From: Longicatena caecimuris
GTDB taxonomy: Bacteria > Bacillota_I > Bacilli_A > Erysipelotrichales > Erysipelotrichaceae
DNA length: 64,000 nt
NCBI RefSeq assembly: GCF_004341945.1
Contig: NZ_SMBP01000010.1
Span: 1 to 64,000 of the forward strand
Reading direction: 5' to 3'
Position 1 is the stretch's first letter. Each line of letters opens with the position of its first letter. A program made the position numbers and the translations under genes. The notes below the pieces were generated by a model. The model had not been told where the DNA came from. It ran no database searches and saw only the letters and a program-made list of their open reading frames with translations. Below are positions 25,954 to 34,395 of the stretch, piece after piece.

Positions 25954-28107
25954 TTATTTTTGCAATGGTAACAGACTAAGTTGTACTTTTTGTTTTTCTT
26001 GATCAATATTGTATACCCAGACTTTGACAACATCTCCTACAGCCACAACTTCACTAGGATGTTGCACTCGCTGACGGCGCATTTTTGAAATATGTACTAA
26101 GCCGTCTTCATGCAAACCGATATCTACAAAAGCACCAAAGTCCACAACATTACGAACAACACCTTCCAATTCATCTCCGATATGCAGATCTTCCAGCTCC
26201 AATACATCACTTCGTAAAATTGGCGCATCATAGCGTTCACGATAATCACGCAATGGAGAACGTATGGCATCTAAGATATCTTCAATCGTATATACATCAG
26301 CGCCTAATTCTTTTGCTAAGGCTGAAGATGTCACTTTTTCCAAAGAAGCTCTTGCTTCCTCGCTTCCCATCATAGAAGGTGTTAAAGCAAATTGGGCAAG
26401 AATTTTTTTCGCCAAAGCATAACTTTCAGGATGAATAGATGTTCGATCTAAAGGTTCATCACCGTCTTCAATGCGCAGGAAACCAGCCGCCTGTTCAAAT
26501 GATTTTGCTCCGACCTTTGGAATTTGCTTTAACTCGATGCGGTTTCTTATTTCACCATGGTCTTCACGATAGGTCACAATTGATTTCGCGGTGGCTGCAC
26601 TTAAACCAGATATATTTTTCAATAACTCACTGCTGGCAGTATTCACATTTACTCCTACACGGTTCACTGCTTTTGTAACGACAAAATCCAAACGTTCTTT
26701 TAATCGTTTCGTTGGCAGGTCGTGTTGATATTGACCAACACCGATAGATTGTGGATCTATTTTAATCAATTCTGCAAGTGGATCAATAACTCTTCGAGCG
26801 ATTGATATAGCTGAACGCTGTTCTACTTGAAGATCCGGAAATTCTTCACGGGCGAGCTTACTGGCAGAGTATACGGATGCTCCTGCCTCACTGACGATGG
26901 TGTAAGACACCGCAAGGTGATGATCACGTATCAACTTTGCAACAAAAGCTTCGCTCTCGCGACTGGCTGTACCATTGCCAATTGCGATGATTTTTATAGG
27001 ATATGTTTTTAGCAAATTCAGCATGATACTTTCGGCTTCTTTTGTCCTGGCATTTGGCTGATGGGGGTAGATGACACTGATTTTCAATAGCTTTCCGGTT
27101 TCGTCTATTACCGCAAGTTTACATCCTGTACGAAAAGCTGGGTCAAAGCCTAAAACCATTTTTTGTTTCATTGGTGGTTGCAACAATAGTTTTTCTAAAT
27201 TCATAGAGAATACTTCGATTGATTGTTCGTGTGCTCTTTCACTCAGTTCATTGCGAATTTCTCGTTCTACGCTTGGAAATGCAAGGCGTTTTAATCCATC
27301 CTGCACAGCTTCTTCAATATAAGGAACCGCTGGACATTGGCGTTTTTTGGTGAATCTCTGGATAGCCCAATTCAGTTGATAATCTTCATCAAAATCTATG
27401 GAGACTTGGATGACCTTTTCTTTTTCTGCACGATCGATTGCCATGATACGATGACTCGCTAGGGTGGAAATACGTTCATTGTAATCGTAATACATTTTAT
27501 ACACTTTTTTTGTATCTTCATGTTTCTTTTTCTCTTTTGTCACTAGGCGTCCATAATGTTCCATACTGTTTCTGATGCGTTTGCGGATTTCAGCATCATC
27601 ACTAGCTTTTTCGGCAATAATATCTTTTGCCCCTTGCAAAGCATCTTGAATAGTTGGTACATCTTCTTTTATATAGTTTGCTGCTTCTTGTGCGACATTT
27701 ACGTTTGGCAGTAGTTTTAATAACCATTCAGCAAGTGGAGCAAGACCTTTTGCCTGTGCATCTGTTGCACGGGTTTTGCGTTTTTGTTGATATGGTCGAT
27801 ATATGTCTTCTACTTGTGACAGCTTTTCGCATGCTTCAATTTGTTTTTTTATTTCTTCTGTTAATTTTCCTTGTTGTTCAATAAGACGTGCCACGTCTTC
27901 CTTACGTTTTTTTAGGTTTAGCTGATATGCATAATTTTCCTGAATGACGCGGATTTGTTCTTCATCTAGACCATTTGTGACTTCTTTTCGATAACGGGCG
28001 ATGAAAGGGACCGTATTTCCCTGCTCTAGTAGATCTAAGGTGTTTACCACTTGTTTTTCACTGATATTAAGGGATTTTGCAATTGGTGTGATAATCATTT
28101 GTTCCAT
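25954..28107 (-). CDS. tex: RNA-binding transcriptional accessory protein Tex
   Basis: 717 residues, full length. Order: Tex N-terminal helices (IAKSLNISEKQVVNTLDLLEQGNTVPFIARYRKE, in sections), YqgF/RuvC-like fold (KMVLGFDPAFRTGCKLAVID, IAIGNGTASRESE, SEAGASVYSASKLAREEFPDL), helix-hairpin-helix (VGVNVNTASSELLKNISGLS, KQIPKVGAKSFEQAAGFLRI) and a C-terminal S1 RNA-binding domain (GDELEGVVRNVVDFGAFVDIGLHEDGLVHISKM). Tex binds RNA/DNA and affects transcription elongation and stress tolerance. AAGGAAGG precedes the ATG. No terminator is evident after it. Confidence 0.95.
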   Translation of the reverse strand: MEQMIITPIAKSLNISEKQVVNTLDLLEQGNTVPFIARYRKEVTNGLDEEQIRVIQENYAYQLNLKKRKEDVARLIEQQGKLTEEIKKQIEACEKLSQVEDIYRPYQQKRKTRATDAQAKGLAPLAEWLLKLLPNVNVAQEAANYIKEDVPTIQDALQGAKDIIAEKASDDAEIRKRIRNSMEHYGRLVTKEKKKHEDTKKVYKMYYDYNERISTLASHRIMAIDRAEKEKVIQVSIDFDEDYQLNWAIQRFTKKRQCPAVPYIEEAVQDGLKRLAFPSVEREIRNELSERAHEQSIEVFSMNLEKLLLQPPMKQKMVLGFDPAFRTGCKLAVIDETGKLLKISVIYPHQPNARTKEAESIMLNLLKTYPIKIIAIGNGTASRESEAFVAKLIRDHHLAVSYTIVSEAGASVYSASKLAREEFPDLQVEQRSAISIARRVIDPLAELIKIDPQSIGVGQYQHDLPTKRLKERLDFVVTKAVNRVGVNVNTASSELLKNISGLSAATAKSIVTYREDHGEIRNRIELKQIPKVGAKSFEQAAGFLRIEDGDEPLDRTSIHPESYALAKKILAQFALTPSMMGSEEARASLEKVTSSALAKELGADVYTIEDILDAIRSPLRDYRERYDAPILRSDVLELEDLHIGDELEGVVRNVVDFGAFVDIGLHEDGLVHISKMRRQRVQHPSEVVAVGDVVKVWVYNIDQEKQKVQLSLLPLQK

Positions 28108-28169
28108 TTTAATGTCCTTCCTTTATTTGGTTTTGGTTAGTGTTCTATAACTTGTCAATTTTACGCATA

Positions 28170-28275
28170 AGTGCTTTGAATGAATATGTGTTTTAAATAT
28201 CATGTGTTTTAAACGAATATGCGTTTTGAATTAACATGTATTTTGAATATCATGTATTTTGACTGAATATGTAGG
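28170..28275. repeat. Degenerate ~16-20 bp tandem repeat upstream of tex
   Basis: Alternating units of the form GAATATGTGTTTTAAAT and ATCATGTATTTTGA, at least six copies with substitutions, immediately upstream of tex. Confidence 0.75.
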
Positions 28276-28737
28276 TTTAGATGGAGTAATCAGATATAAA
28301 ATACGATTCATGCTCTCTTAAAATGATAATATAAAAGCAAAATATAGAATCAATCCATGTATATAAAATACATGATATCATTATAAGACGAAATACCAAT
28401 GATTGGCAAGTTTAGTTTATTTCTGAAAGGAGCAGATTTTTGAAAAAAAACAAAAAATTGGCTTTGATAATCGTCAAGATATAATCATAAAAAAGATGAC
28501 TATAGTTTTTAAAAAGATTCACTTTTATCATAACGCTACTTCATCATATTTTATAAGGAATAGATGTAAAAGGACCTTTTTCTCTACATTTTTTAGGTTT
28601 ATAATTAACGTGAAAGACTCTTTTTCACTATATGTTGTCAATGAGTAAGGATTAAAGTAAAAACTATACAAGATTATTCTTTTCATGATAAAATTTTGCA
28701 CCATGATCAAAAAGTATATAGACTTTCATAACATGGG
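28276..28737. other. AT-rich spacer with no recognised gene
   Basis: Many stops in all frames. A stretch near 28500-28720 holds a 60-codon minus-strand frame without ribosome site or recognisable product. No RNA motif recognised. Confidence 0.45.
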
Positions 28738-28746
28738 TGTTATAAT
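28738..28746 (+). promoter_or_regulatory. Extended -10 promoter of the pentapeptide-like gene
   Basis: TGTTATAAT, 62 bases before the ATG; AACTTGGAGG is the ribosome site. No clear -35. Confidence 0.5.
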
Positions 28747-28807
28747 GAATCCATTAGAATTTACTTAATTAATTTAACCGTTATACACAAATAACTTGGA
28801 GGTTTAA

Positions 28808-29455
28808 ATGAAAATTGAGAAACCAAGAATACCCTCATATTTAGAAGAACAGACAGAATTCCACAAAATGGTGGAAGAGGAGCCCTATCTACAAGGACTA
28901 AGTTTTAAAAATTGTCTAATTCGTGAACCAGAATTGTCATGTCTGCATTTGGATGGCATAGTATTTGAAAATGTATGTTTTGAAGACTGTAATTTTCTTA
29001 ACATTGACATGATTGATGTCATTTTTGAAAATTGTGAATTTAACAATGTTGTTTTTAGTGATGGTGCCATACATCGCACTATTTTCAAAACATGTCGCGC
29101 AATGGGAACACAATTCATTGATTGTGTGTTACATAATATACAATATATTGAATGCAATCTGCATTATGCGAATTTCAGTGGAAGTCGTTATAAACAGACG
29201 ATATATAAAAAATGTGATATAGGTAGTTCTAGCTTCATTCAATGTGAATTTAAAAAAACGTTATTTGAACATTGCAGTTTAGTAGATAGTGAATTTTATA
29301 ATACTAGTCTTGATGGCATGAATTTTGCGACAAGCGAAATTGATGGTATTGGTGTAACACAAGATTTATTAAAAGGCGCCATCGTAAGCACAGATCAAGC
29401 GCTACAGCTAGTAAAACTATTAGGCTTAATAGTAGATGAAACTGAGTTGGAATAA
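28808..29455 (+). CDS. Pentapeptide-repeat-like beta-helix protein
   Basis: 215 residues. From about residue 35 to 170 there is a five-residue periodicity with a central aromatic or Leu/Val (F-E-N-V-C-F-E-D-C-N-F-L-N; F-E-N-C-E-F-N-N; F-K-T-C-R; Y-I-E-C-N-L-H-Y-A-N-F-S-G-S; F-I-Q-C-E-F-K-K-T-L-F-E-H-C-S-L) typical of pentapeptide repeats forming a right-handed quadrilateral beta-helix. Cysteine at repeated positions (about 12 in total) is notable. Qnr-like members protect gyrase, but most pentapeptide proteins of this kind are uncharacterised, so no function is claimed. GGAGG precedes the ATG. Confidence 0.85.
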   Translation: MKIEKPRIPSYLEEQTEFHKMVEEEPYLQGLSFKNCLIREPELSCLHLDGIVFENVCFEDCNFLNIDMIDVIFENCEFNNVVFSDGAIHRTIFKTCRAMGTQFIDCVLHNIQYIECNLHYANFSGSRYKQTIYKKCDIGSSSFIQCEFKKTLFEHCSLVDSEFYNTSLDGMNFATSEIDGIGVTQDLLKGAIVSTDQALQLVKLLGLIVDETELE

Positions 29456-29480
29456 CCATAATGGTTATCTTTATCTTATT
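29452..29480 (+). terminator. Weak terminator after the pentapeptide gene
   Basis: ATAACCAT/ATGGTTAT perfect stem (loop A plus flanks), followed by CTTTATCTTATT. U-tract is interrupted. Confidence 0.4.
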
Positions 29481-29632
29481 ACACGCCACAACAATCCACA
29501 TAAAGTAATTTATACTGTAATTACATATTAGAAAAACCAACTAAAAATTTGATTGTCCCCTAAAACACTGCATCTATCAGCATTATCAAAGGTTTTAAGA
29601 TATGGGAACTCTGTATTCGAAGGAGGAATAAT

Positions 29633-30733
29633 ATGGCGGAATTATTTAAGGACAGATTTAATTATGAATCACTATACAAGCTCGCATCACAGATTCAAAC
29701 GGTTTATGATGAGTTTCCGGTAGATGCGTTTTTAAAATCCACGATGGACGAAATGTGGGATAGTTTAAAATTGAAACAGAGGATCATGCAAATTAGTGTA
29801 AATTTAGGGAAGTATTTACCAGACGACTATAAAACAGCCATTCACATTATTGATAAAGTGATAATGAATTATGATACCTGCTCAGATGGTTTTGTTTCCT
29901 TTTTCCCAACTTTTGTTGAGCTTTACGGACAGGATAAAGAAAACTGGGACGTCTCTATGTCAGCTTTAGCAAGATATACTCCATACGCATCAGCTGAATT
30001 TGCAGTAAGAGCGTTTATTATTAACGATGAAGAACGTATGATGGCGCAGATGGCATCATGGGCTAAAGATAATAATGAGCATGTCCGTAGGCTTGCCAGC
30101 GAAGGTTGTCGCCCCAGACTGCCTTGGGGACAAAGCTTGCCGAACTTCCAAAAAGATCCATCTCCGATTCTCCGTATTTTAGAGTTGCTAAAAGCAGACC
30201 CTTCACTGTATGTTCGTAAAAGTGTAGCCAATAACCTGAATGATATATCAAAAACACATCCTGATATAGTGGTGAAGGTTGCTAAGGATTGGTATGGTAA
30301 AGACAAGAATACAGATTGGATTATCAAACACGGGTGCAGGACACTTCTTAAAAAGGGCAATAGCGAAGTGATTCGTATTTTGGGATTTTCAGATGCTGGC
30401 TGTGTCAGAGTTAATGCTTTTTCACTAGAAACTGTATCTGTTCCTGCAGGGGGTATTTTGACTTTTTCCTTCGAGCTTGAAGCTGAAAAGAAAACTAAGG
30501 CACGGCTGGAATATGGAATTGATTATGTTAAAGCAAACGGTAGGTGGAACCGTAAAATATTCCAAATATCCGAGCTTGTTTTCAAGGAAAAGGAAAAGAG
30601 GTATTACACAAAAACACATTCCTTTGCGGATACAAGTACAAGGAAACATTACCCTGGAATCCATTCAATTACGCTTATAGTTAATGGTACTGAGCGGGGT
30701 ACACTAGAGTTTGAAGTATTGGCGGCAAAATAG
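29633..30733 (+). CDS. DNA alkylation repair-like HEAT-repeat protein (AlkD/AlkC superfamily)
   Basis: 366 residues. N-terminal ~240 residues are helical HEAT-like repeats of the AlkC/AlkD glycosylase superfamily (KQRIMQISVNLGKYLPDDYKTAI, FVELYGQDKENWDVSMSALARYTPYASAEFAVRAFI, HVRRLASEGCRPRLPWG, SLYVRKSVANNLNDISKTHPDIV, all in sections). The R-P-R-L-P-W motif and the ISKTHPD segment are typical of the AlkC-like branch. The C-terminal ~110 residues form a beta-rich domain (SFELEAEKKTKARLEYGIDYVKANG) found in some of these proteins. Expected activity: excision of alkylated bases. GAAGGAGG precedes the ATG; the broken DUF1905 gene follows 20 bases on. Confidence 0.85.
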   Translation: MAELFKDRFNYESLYKLASQIQTVYDEFPVDAFLKSTMDEMWDSLKLKQRIMQISVNLGKYLPDDYKTAIHIIDKVIMNYDTCSDGFVSFFPTFVELYGQDKENWDVSMSALARYTPYASAEFAVRAFIINDEERMMAQMASWAKDNNEHVRRLASEGCRPRLPWGQSLPNFQKDPSPILRILELLKADPSLYVRKSVANNLNDISKTHPDIVVKVAKDWYGKDKNTDWIIKHGCRTLLKKGNSEVIRILGFSDAGCVRVNAFSLETVSVPAGGILTFSFELEAEKKTKARLEYGIDYVKANGRWNRKIFQISELVFKEKEKRYYTKTHSFADTSTRKHYPGIHSITLIVNGTERGTLEFEVLAAK

Positions 30734-30752
30734 AATTTGCAGGAGGTGTAAA

Positions 30753-31057
30753 ATGAAGAACAAAGGAATGAAGTTTGAATTTTCAGCAAAGCCATATCAT
30801 TATTCTGCGACAGAAGGAATGGTTGGATGGGTTTTTGTTTCTCTTCCAAACCCATAGATATAAGAAATATTTTTAAATGTTTAGAAGAAGGTTGGGGTCG
30901 ATTAAAAGTAACAGCAATAATTGGTAATACACAATGGCAAACTGCTATTTGGTTTGATACAAAGCAGGATACTTATTTACTTCCACTTAAAGCGGCAGTT
31001 AGAAAAAAAGAATGTATTGAACTTAATAAACCTTTGCAAGTTATTGTCTGTGTTTAA
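30753..31057 (+). pseudogene. DUF1905-domain gene broken by a frameshift
   Basis: The first frame (30753-30857, ATG after AGGAGGTG) gives MKFEFSAKPYHYS...GWVFVSLPNP then TAG. The -1 frame takes over exactly there and continues IDIRNIFKCLEEGWGRLKVTAIIG...WFDTKQDTYLLPLKAAVRKKE...NKPLQVIVCV to 31057. Joined, they form one complete DUF1905 domain (W-x-F-x-x-LP, GWG-x-x-K-V-x-x-x-IG, yLLPLKAxVRK), a ~100-residue beta protein of unknown function. A one-base loss near 30840-30855 explains it; a sequencing error or programmed slip cannot be excluded. It follows the AlkD-like gene by 20 bases. Confidence 0.85.
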
Positions 31058-31062
31058 TTTAA

Positions 31063-31153
31063 AAAGGAAATCTAAATACCTCACTGTGATATAGGATATT
31101 AGGAGATTTATTAAATCATCCTATAATCATCACATTAAAGATAGATTTCCTTT
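31063..31153. terminator. Large imperfect palindrome / bidirectional terminator
   Basis: AAAGGAAATCTA pairs perfectly with TAGATTTCCTTT across 91 bases; inside, TGTGAT/ATCACA, ATAGGAT/ATCCTAT and GATTTA/AAATC extend the hairpin. It sits between convergent genes and has U-rich flanks on both strands. Confidence 0.7.
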
Positions 31154-31227
31154 CTTTTAGTAGTCAGATGTTAGTACTAATAGAATATCCTTACCGTCTT
31201 TTCTATTTATAATACTAATGATTAATT

Positions 31228-32448
31228 TTATAATTTCAAACTATTTTCAACTATTTTCAAAAGCAATGCGACGCTTTTCTCCATTTCATTTATGGAAACA
31301 TATTCATATTTACCGTGATAGTTATAACCACCGGTTCCTAAGTTAGGACAAGGGAGACCTTCATATGTCAGGCGTGCTCCATCAGTACCACCACGAATAG
31401 CTGCGGAAGCAGGCTGTAAACCTATTTCTTCCATAGATTTTTTTACCAACTCAATAATATTCATATTTTGTTCGATGATTTGACGCATATTTGCATAACT
31501 ATCCGTTATCTGTAATGTAATCGTATTTTCAGGATACTTTTTATTTAAGTAATCAGCTATGCGCTTAAAGTCTTCTTTTTGTTGTTCAAATAATGTTTCA
31601 TCATGATTACGAATAATATAAGACATATGCGCGTGTTCACATTCTCCATGCATATCAGTTAAATGATTAAATCCTTCATAACCTTCTGTATATGCTGGGT
31701 TTTGTTCAACAGGCAACATGGAATGAAATTCCATTCCAACTAAAAGAGCATTTATCATCTTACCTTTAGCGGAACCTGGATGAATGCTTAATCCTTGTAT
31801 ATCCAATACTGCACTAGCTGCATTAAAGTTCTCATAATCAATAAACTCAACTTCGCCGCCATCTACTGTATAGGCGAAATCCGCATCAAATGCTTTCACA
31901 TTAAAGTGATCTGTACCTCTGCCTACTTCTTCATCAGGGGTAAATGCTATTTTTATATCACCATGCGGTAAGTTTTTTTGAATAATTGTTTCTAGCATAG
32001 TCATTATTTCGGCTATACCGGCTTTATCATCAGCGCCTAGTAAGGTTGTTCCATCAGTAACAATTAGGTTCTCACCAATATTACGATTTAGGCTTTCAAA
32101 ATCATTTGGCCCCATATGAATATTTAATTTTTCATTCAAAATGATATCAGAGCCATCATAATTTTCAATTATTCTTGGTTTTACATTTTCACCACTCATA
32201 TCAGGTGAAGTATCCATATGAGCTATAAATCCTATTTTAGGACAATTAGCCTCGCAATTGGCAAGTAAACTTCCATATACAATACCAAATTCATCTACAT
32301 ATGCATTTGTAACACCAATATTTTTCAACTCATCTACTAAGTATTTTGCCAACTTTAATTGTTTTAAAGAACTTGGTGTTGTTTGTGAGTTCTCATCAGA
32401 TTGAGTGTCAAAAGTGACATATTTTAAAAATCTTTCTTGTACTTTCAT
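31228..32448 (-). CDS. pepT: Peptidase T (tripeptide aminopeptidase)
   Basis: 406 residues, the length of PepT in the M20B family. Metal and catalytic residues are visible: GFIAHMDTSPDMSGENVKP (His and catalytic Asp), TLLGADDKAGIAEIMT (bridging Asp), AFTPDEEVGRGTDHF (catalytic Glu-Glu), DADFAYTVDGGEVEF and GLSIHPGSAKGKMINA (substrate His), and RGGTDGARLTYEGLPCPNLGTGGYNYHGKYE (last His). It cleaves the N-terminal residue from tripeptides in the cytosol using two zinc ions. AGAAGGA precedes the ATG. Confidence 0.95.
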   Translation of the reverse strand: MKVQERFLKYVTFDTQSDENSQTTPSSLKQLKLAKYLVDELKNIGVTNAYVDEFGIVYGSLLANCEANCPKIGFIAHMDTSPDMSGENVKPRIIENYDGSDIILNEKLNIHMGPNDFESLNRNIGENLIVTDGTTLLGADDKAGIAEIMTMLETIIQKNLPHGDIKIAFTPDEEVGRGTDHFNVKAFDADFAYTVDGGEVEFIDYENFNAASAVLDIQGLSIHPGSAKGKMINALLVGMEFHSMLPVEQNPAYTEGYEGFNHLTDMHGECEHAHMSYIIRNHDETLFEQQKEDFKRIADYLNKKYPENTITLQITDSYANMRQIIEQNMNIIELVKKSMEEIGLQPASAAIRGGTDGARLTYEGLPCPNLGTGGYNYHGKYEYVSINEMEKSVALLLKIVENSLKL

Positions 32449-32548
32449 ATCTATCCTTCTTTTATATTGTAAATGACTTATAAATGTTATTTACATAATT
32501 TCCTTTCTTAGAAGAATTATACAATGAAACAAGCAAGAAAGCCAAGTA

Positions 32549-32995
32549 TTACTCTTCAAATTCAATACGGTATCTATCTAATTTATGATATATAGAAGCA
32601 TAATCATCTTTCATAATGGCAATCGTCTTTTCTGTTTCATCATCCAAAATGAAATTTCGTGCGTCAAAATCATGCAATGCTTTTGCTCCCATTTCCATAT
32701 TATGAACAGCCACTTTCAATACTTCTTTATCACTATCAACCGTTAAATTTTTAATATGTGATATGACATCTGTGATTGTACCCATAATTCCTGCTGAGTC
32801 AATAGGTTCGCCTCCATGGGCTAATATTAATCCTGTTAAAGATTTTTCATGAATGTGTAGCATGAGTAAAATTTCATCAAATTCTTTATGCAATGTTTCA
32901 CTTTTGATTTTTTCACGCAAATCTTCAAATATGGATGCACCCATATGTGTTCCTTTCAATAGTTGATTTAATTCTTCTAATAATTTATCTTCCAT
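32549..32995 (-). CDS. DUF2383 / ferritin-like four-helix protein
   Basis: 148 residues from the ATG eight bases after GAGGTGA. Four long helices are apparent: LLEELNQLLKGTHMGASIFEDLREKI, LHKEFDEILLMLHIHEKSLTGLILAHGGEP, GIMGTITDVISHIKNL, and DKEVLKVAVHNMEMGAKALHDFDARN (in parts) plus a C-terminal helix. Glu and His are placed on helices as in DUF2383/ferritin-like proteins, which may bind a diiron centre. The longer open frame to 33205 translates the right end of the neighbouring IS and is not protein-coding. The IS end lies immediately upstream, so its native promoter may have been displaced. Confidence 0.7.
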   Translation of the reverse strand: MEDKLLEELNQLLKGTHMGASIFEDLREKIKSETLHKEFDEILLMLHIHEKSLTGLILAHGGEPIDSAGIMGTITDVISHIKNLTVDSDKEVLKVAVHNMEMGAKALHDFDARNFILDDETEKTIAIMKDDYASIYHKLDRYRIEFEE

Positions 32996-33029
32996 ACTTT
33001 TCACCTCACGATTATTATGGAGTTCATTC

Positions 33030-33201
33030 TTTATGTCTATTCTCAAATGTGTACGTGCCGAGAAAAAGCCATGCTCAGCACGTACCATATAGGGTTCGAA
33101 CCACATGGCTTTTTTTCCATTGGCTATGCCTTTGGATATGGATGTGCCTTCACCCGTCCTGTAGCGGTATCTATGAGATACTACAGGCCGATTCAGAAGA
33201 A
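33030..33201 (-). ncRNA. Candidate omegaRNA (reRNA) and right end of the tnpB element
   Basis: Directly after the tnpB stop on the minus strand come three strong hairpins: CCTGTAG/CTACAGG with inner TATCT/AGATA (33144-33184), an AGCCATG/CATGGCT pair enclosing GGTTCGAACC, and the terminal GTACGTGC/GCACGTAC hairpin (33050-33085). The second and third overlap and are mutually exclusive. This position and structure match the tnpB-overlapping guide RNA and right end of IS200/IS605 elements. The guide would be the DNA just left of the terminal hairpin; exact ends are not determined. Confidence 0.6.
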
Positions 33202-34395
33202 TCAAAGTGCATGGAGGATGTTAATAGCTGCAACAACATCACGATGTCCATGATATCCGCACTTACATTGATAGGTTCGATCTTTTGGTTTATTTATTCG
33301 CCCGCATTTAGGACATTTTTTTGATGTATTATATGGATTTACATATCTAACTTCAATACCGGCGAGTTGAGCTTTATATGTAATAAATTGTTGAAGTCTT
33401 TGATAAGACCATAAATAGGCATTAGAGACTTGCCTGACATTAAAGCGATCATGGATAGAGGTTAATTTTTCTAGATATATCATTCCTACATCATTTTCCA
33501 AAGCATAAGAAATTATGTCTTTTGAAATCTTATGATCTTGATCAGCCAAGACATTATGTAGTTTATGCCGGAATTGGCGCAATTTCTTAAACTGCTTTCT
33601 TCGTTGCATTTCTTGTATATGACGTTTATATTTACGTAGATAAAATTGGCGTTGCCTACCATTTCCAAAAAAACGATAATGCTGATTATCAAGAGCAGCA
33701 ACTGCGGGTACTTTCATTCCTATATCAATACCCATTGTTTTACGACTTGTTGAAAAAATGATGGGAATATCTACATTTATAAAGGCATACCAGTTTTCTT
33801 GAATATGCATTAATTCTAAATTCATCATTTTACCCCTAGCTAACTGCATTAAAGGTTGTTCATTATGATACATAGGAAGATCAATGAATCTTTTATGTTC
33901 AAGAAGACCTAACTCTAGCTGCAGGAGATCACCGTTTAGGCGATAGGAGGAGTTGCTCCAACAGCTAGAGCAGCGGATCTTTCGGCTATTTTTACATCCA
34001 CAACGATATTCGTATTCTTTTTTAGCAAAATCGAGTACTAAGTGTTTGCTATGAAAAGAGATATGATTACTAATATTTTTATATAGGTATTCGTAACTAT
34101 GATTTTCTTTTATAAAAATATCGGCTATGCGTTTTATCTCTTTATGATATATAGTTTCATACCAAGTTAAGCAGTGCTTTAAGTGTTCATTTAAATCTAA
34201 TGATAGTTTGATCGTTATGTACATTTGATTTCACCTAGATTTCCCTTCACTTATATATACGATTCTAAAATAGAAAATCGTAATTTTTGGTGAATTTTTT
34301 TTAATTTCAATAAAACATTGAATTTATGATATTATTTTTTACATTTCCACCCTTTTATATTTATATTATGAATTCGTGCCGCAGAGGGTCTATGT
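33033..34395 (-). mobile_element. IS200/IS605-family element, tnpB-only (IS1341-like)
   Basis: One tnpB with subterminal hairpins on both sides. Both putative ends carry CGGCACG (left end around 34374-34383, right end 33050-33060) next to a hairpin, as expected for this family, which lacks terminal inverted repeats. The left boundary is uncertain: it may lie near 34385 or as far as about 34620 if the structured region belongs to the element (TTGAGAAT occurs at both that point and at the right end). Confidence 0.55.
33202..34224 (-). CDS. tnpB: TnpB, RNA-guided endonuclease of the IS200/IS605 family
   Basis: 340 residues, short for TnpB. The RuvC catalytic acids appear intact: D167 in GIDIG, E252 in IYLEKL and D329 in HRDVVAAIN. 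The C-terminal zinc ribbon is CPKCG (304, 307) and CKC (320, 322). An additional Cys cluster, CGC...CSSC at residues 75-88, sits in the N-terminal half, where most TnpBs have none that I know of. TnpB cuts DNA matching an RNA guide transcribed from the element's right end. Catalysis looks possible, so this is not an obvious TldR-type inactive derivative. AGGTGAAATCAA precedes the ATG. It is read away from the tRNA operon. Confidence 0.88.
   Translation of the reverse strand: MYITIKLSLDLNEHLKHCLTWYETIYHKEIKRIADIFIKENHSYEYLYKNISNHISFHSKHLVLDFAKKEYEYRCGCKNSRKIRCSSCWSNSSYRLNGDLLQLELGLLEHKRFIDLPMYHNEQPLMQLARGKMMNLELMHIQENWYAFINVDIPIIFSTSRKTMGIDIGMKVPAVAALDNQHYRFFGNGRQRQFYLRKYKRHIQEMQRRKQFKKLRQFRHKLHNVLADQDHKISKDIISYALENDVGMIYLEKLTSIHDRFNVRQVSNAYLWSYQRLQQFITYKAQLAGIEVRYVNPYNTSKKCPKCGRINKPKDRTYQCKCGYHGHRDVVAAINILHAL

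Noticed and set aside
32996-33205. N-terminal extension of the DUF2383 protein
   Set aside because: This sequence is the palindromic right end of the tnpB element; the true start is the ATG after GAGGTGA at 32995.
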